From Chitinibacter sp. FCG-7 (GTDB lineage Bacteria; Pseudomonadota; Gammaproteobacteria; Burkholderiales; Chitinibacteraceae), in NCBI RefSeq assembly GCF_040047665.1, contig NZ_CP157355.1:310001-374000 (forward strand): a stretch of 64,000 bases of DNA, read 5' to 3'. Below, piece by piece: positions 63,749-64,000 of this stretch. Under the pieces are notes generated by a model that saw nothing but the letters and a program-made list of their open reading frames with translations, made no database searches and was not told where the DNA came from. The translations under genes and the position numbers were made by a program. The number at the start of each line of letters is the position of its first letter. Within the stretch, counting starts at the first letter, position 1.

Positions 63749-64000
63749 CGGCCAGCACTTTGATGTGTTCGGTCACGCTACGCGCCAGCGCGGATAAATC
63801 GTAACCGCCTTCCAGCAAGGACACGATGCGCTTTTGGGCGTGCGTTTCAGCCACTTTCATCAGCTGCTTGGTCACCCAGGCATAATCGGCCTCAACCAGC
63901 CCCATCGAACCCATATCGTCCTCCAGATGCGCGTCAAAACCGGCCGAAATCAGCAGCAATTGCGGGGCAAAATCGTTGAGCGTAGGCAGCCATTTTTCCA
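63741..64000 (-). CDS. Histone-deacetylase-family hydrolase, C-terminal part (cut by window end)
   Basis: Only the last ~86 residues lie in the window. LLISAGFDAHLEDDMGSMG and RIVSLLEGGYDLSALARSV are the C-terminal signatures of class II-type histone deacetylase/acetoin utilisation proteins. The gene continues beyond 64000. It would lie upstream of the NlpC/P60 gene in one operon. Confidence 0.8.
   Translation of the reverse strand, partial: EKWLPTLNDFAPQLLLISAGFDAHLEDDMGSMGLVEADYAWVTKQLMKVAETHAQKRIVSLLEGGYDLSALARSVTEHIKVLADV

Overview
The window is a gene-dense stretch of a betaproteobacterial chromosome. The gene content and order point to Neisseriales, probably a Chitinibacteraceae-type relative; that family placement is inference, not a database result. 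Supporting observations are the order 16S-tRNA-Ile(GAT)-tRNA-Ala(TGC)-23S-5S, the grxC-secB-SH3-gpsA cluster, the tmk-holB-pilZ-tatD cluster, ubiH, an arginine succinyltransferase (ast) operon, and housekeeping proteins with clear betaproteobacterial character.

Layout. 0-12.6 kb: ubiH, an auxin-efflux-type carrier, two c-di-GMP turnover proteins lying back to back, a periplasmic copper chaperone (PCuAC), the dipeptidase PepD, an RquA-like rhodoquinone methyltransferase, a CNNM/CBS membrane protein and an RsuA-family pseudouridine synthase. 12.6-16.7 kb (minus): tmk-holB-pilZ, a strong terminator, then tatD, an MBL-fold hydrolase and a DUF2237 gene. 16.8-22.5 kb (minus): a complete rRNA operon with P1-like promoter, boxA elements, processing stems and terminator. 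22.6-25 kb (plus): grxC, secB, an SH3 protein and gpsA. 25-35.8 kb (minus): priA, hemE, an SbmA/YddA-type ABC exporter, a secreted protein, glnS, uraA, upp, an RraB-family gene and a DUF1877 gene. 35.9-41 kb (minus): four tandem paralogs of a family I do not recognise. 41-50.3 kb (minus): pbpC and a large alpha-2-macroglobulin-like protein, separated by a decayed IS110-family element. 50.5-58 kb: an arsenic island with two divergent arms. One arm is arsR-acr3-ATP-grasp-phosphatase (minus, each junction a 4-nt overlap). The other is arsC-gap, three cargo genes, then arsJ (plus). 58-63 kb (minus): astA-astD-astB-astE. The window ends with an NlpC/P60 lipoprotein and the C-terminus of a histone-deacetylase-like hydrolase.

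The most unusual signal is a family of short, fixed-length (49 bp) imperfect palindromes with conserved ends GGGTAT...ATACCC, variable but self-complementary interiors, and a strong tendency to lie within about 12 bp of a stop codon. Ten intergenic or gene-end copies are listed. Four separate the members of the unknown paralog array from each other and from the next gene. Two bracket the cargo genes inserted between gap and arsJ. I do not know this repeat from the literature, and it is the best candidate here for something undescribed.

How the genes work together. The arsenic island couples As(III) sensing (ArsR) and efflux (Acr3) with As(V) reduction (ArsC) and organoarsenical export (Gap plus ArsJ). 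Its ATP-grasp and phosphatase genes are translationally coupled to arsR-acr3 but have no assigned role. The ast genes degrade arginine to glutamate; astC is not in the window. UbiH makes ubiquinone and RquA would convert it to rhodoquinone, suggesting an option for low-oxygen respiration.
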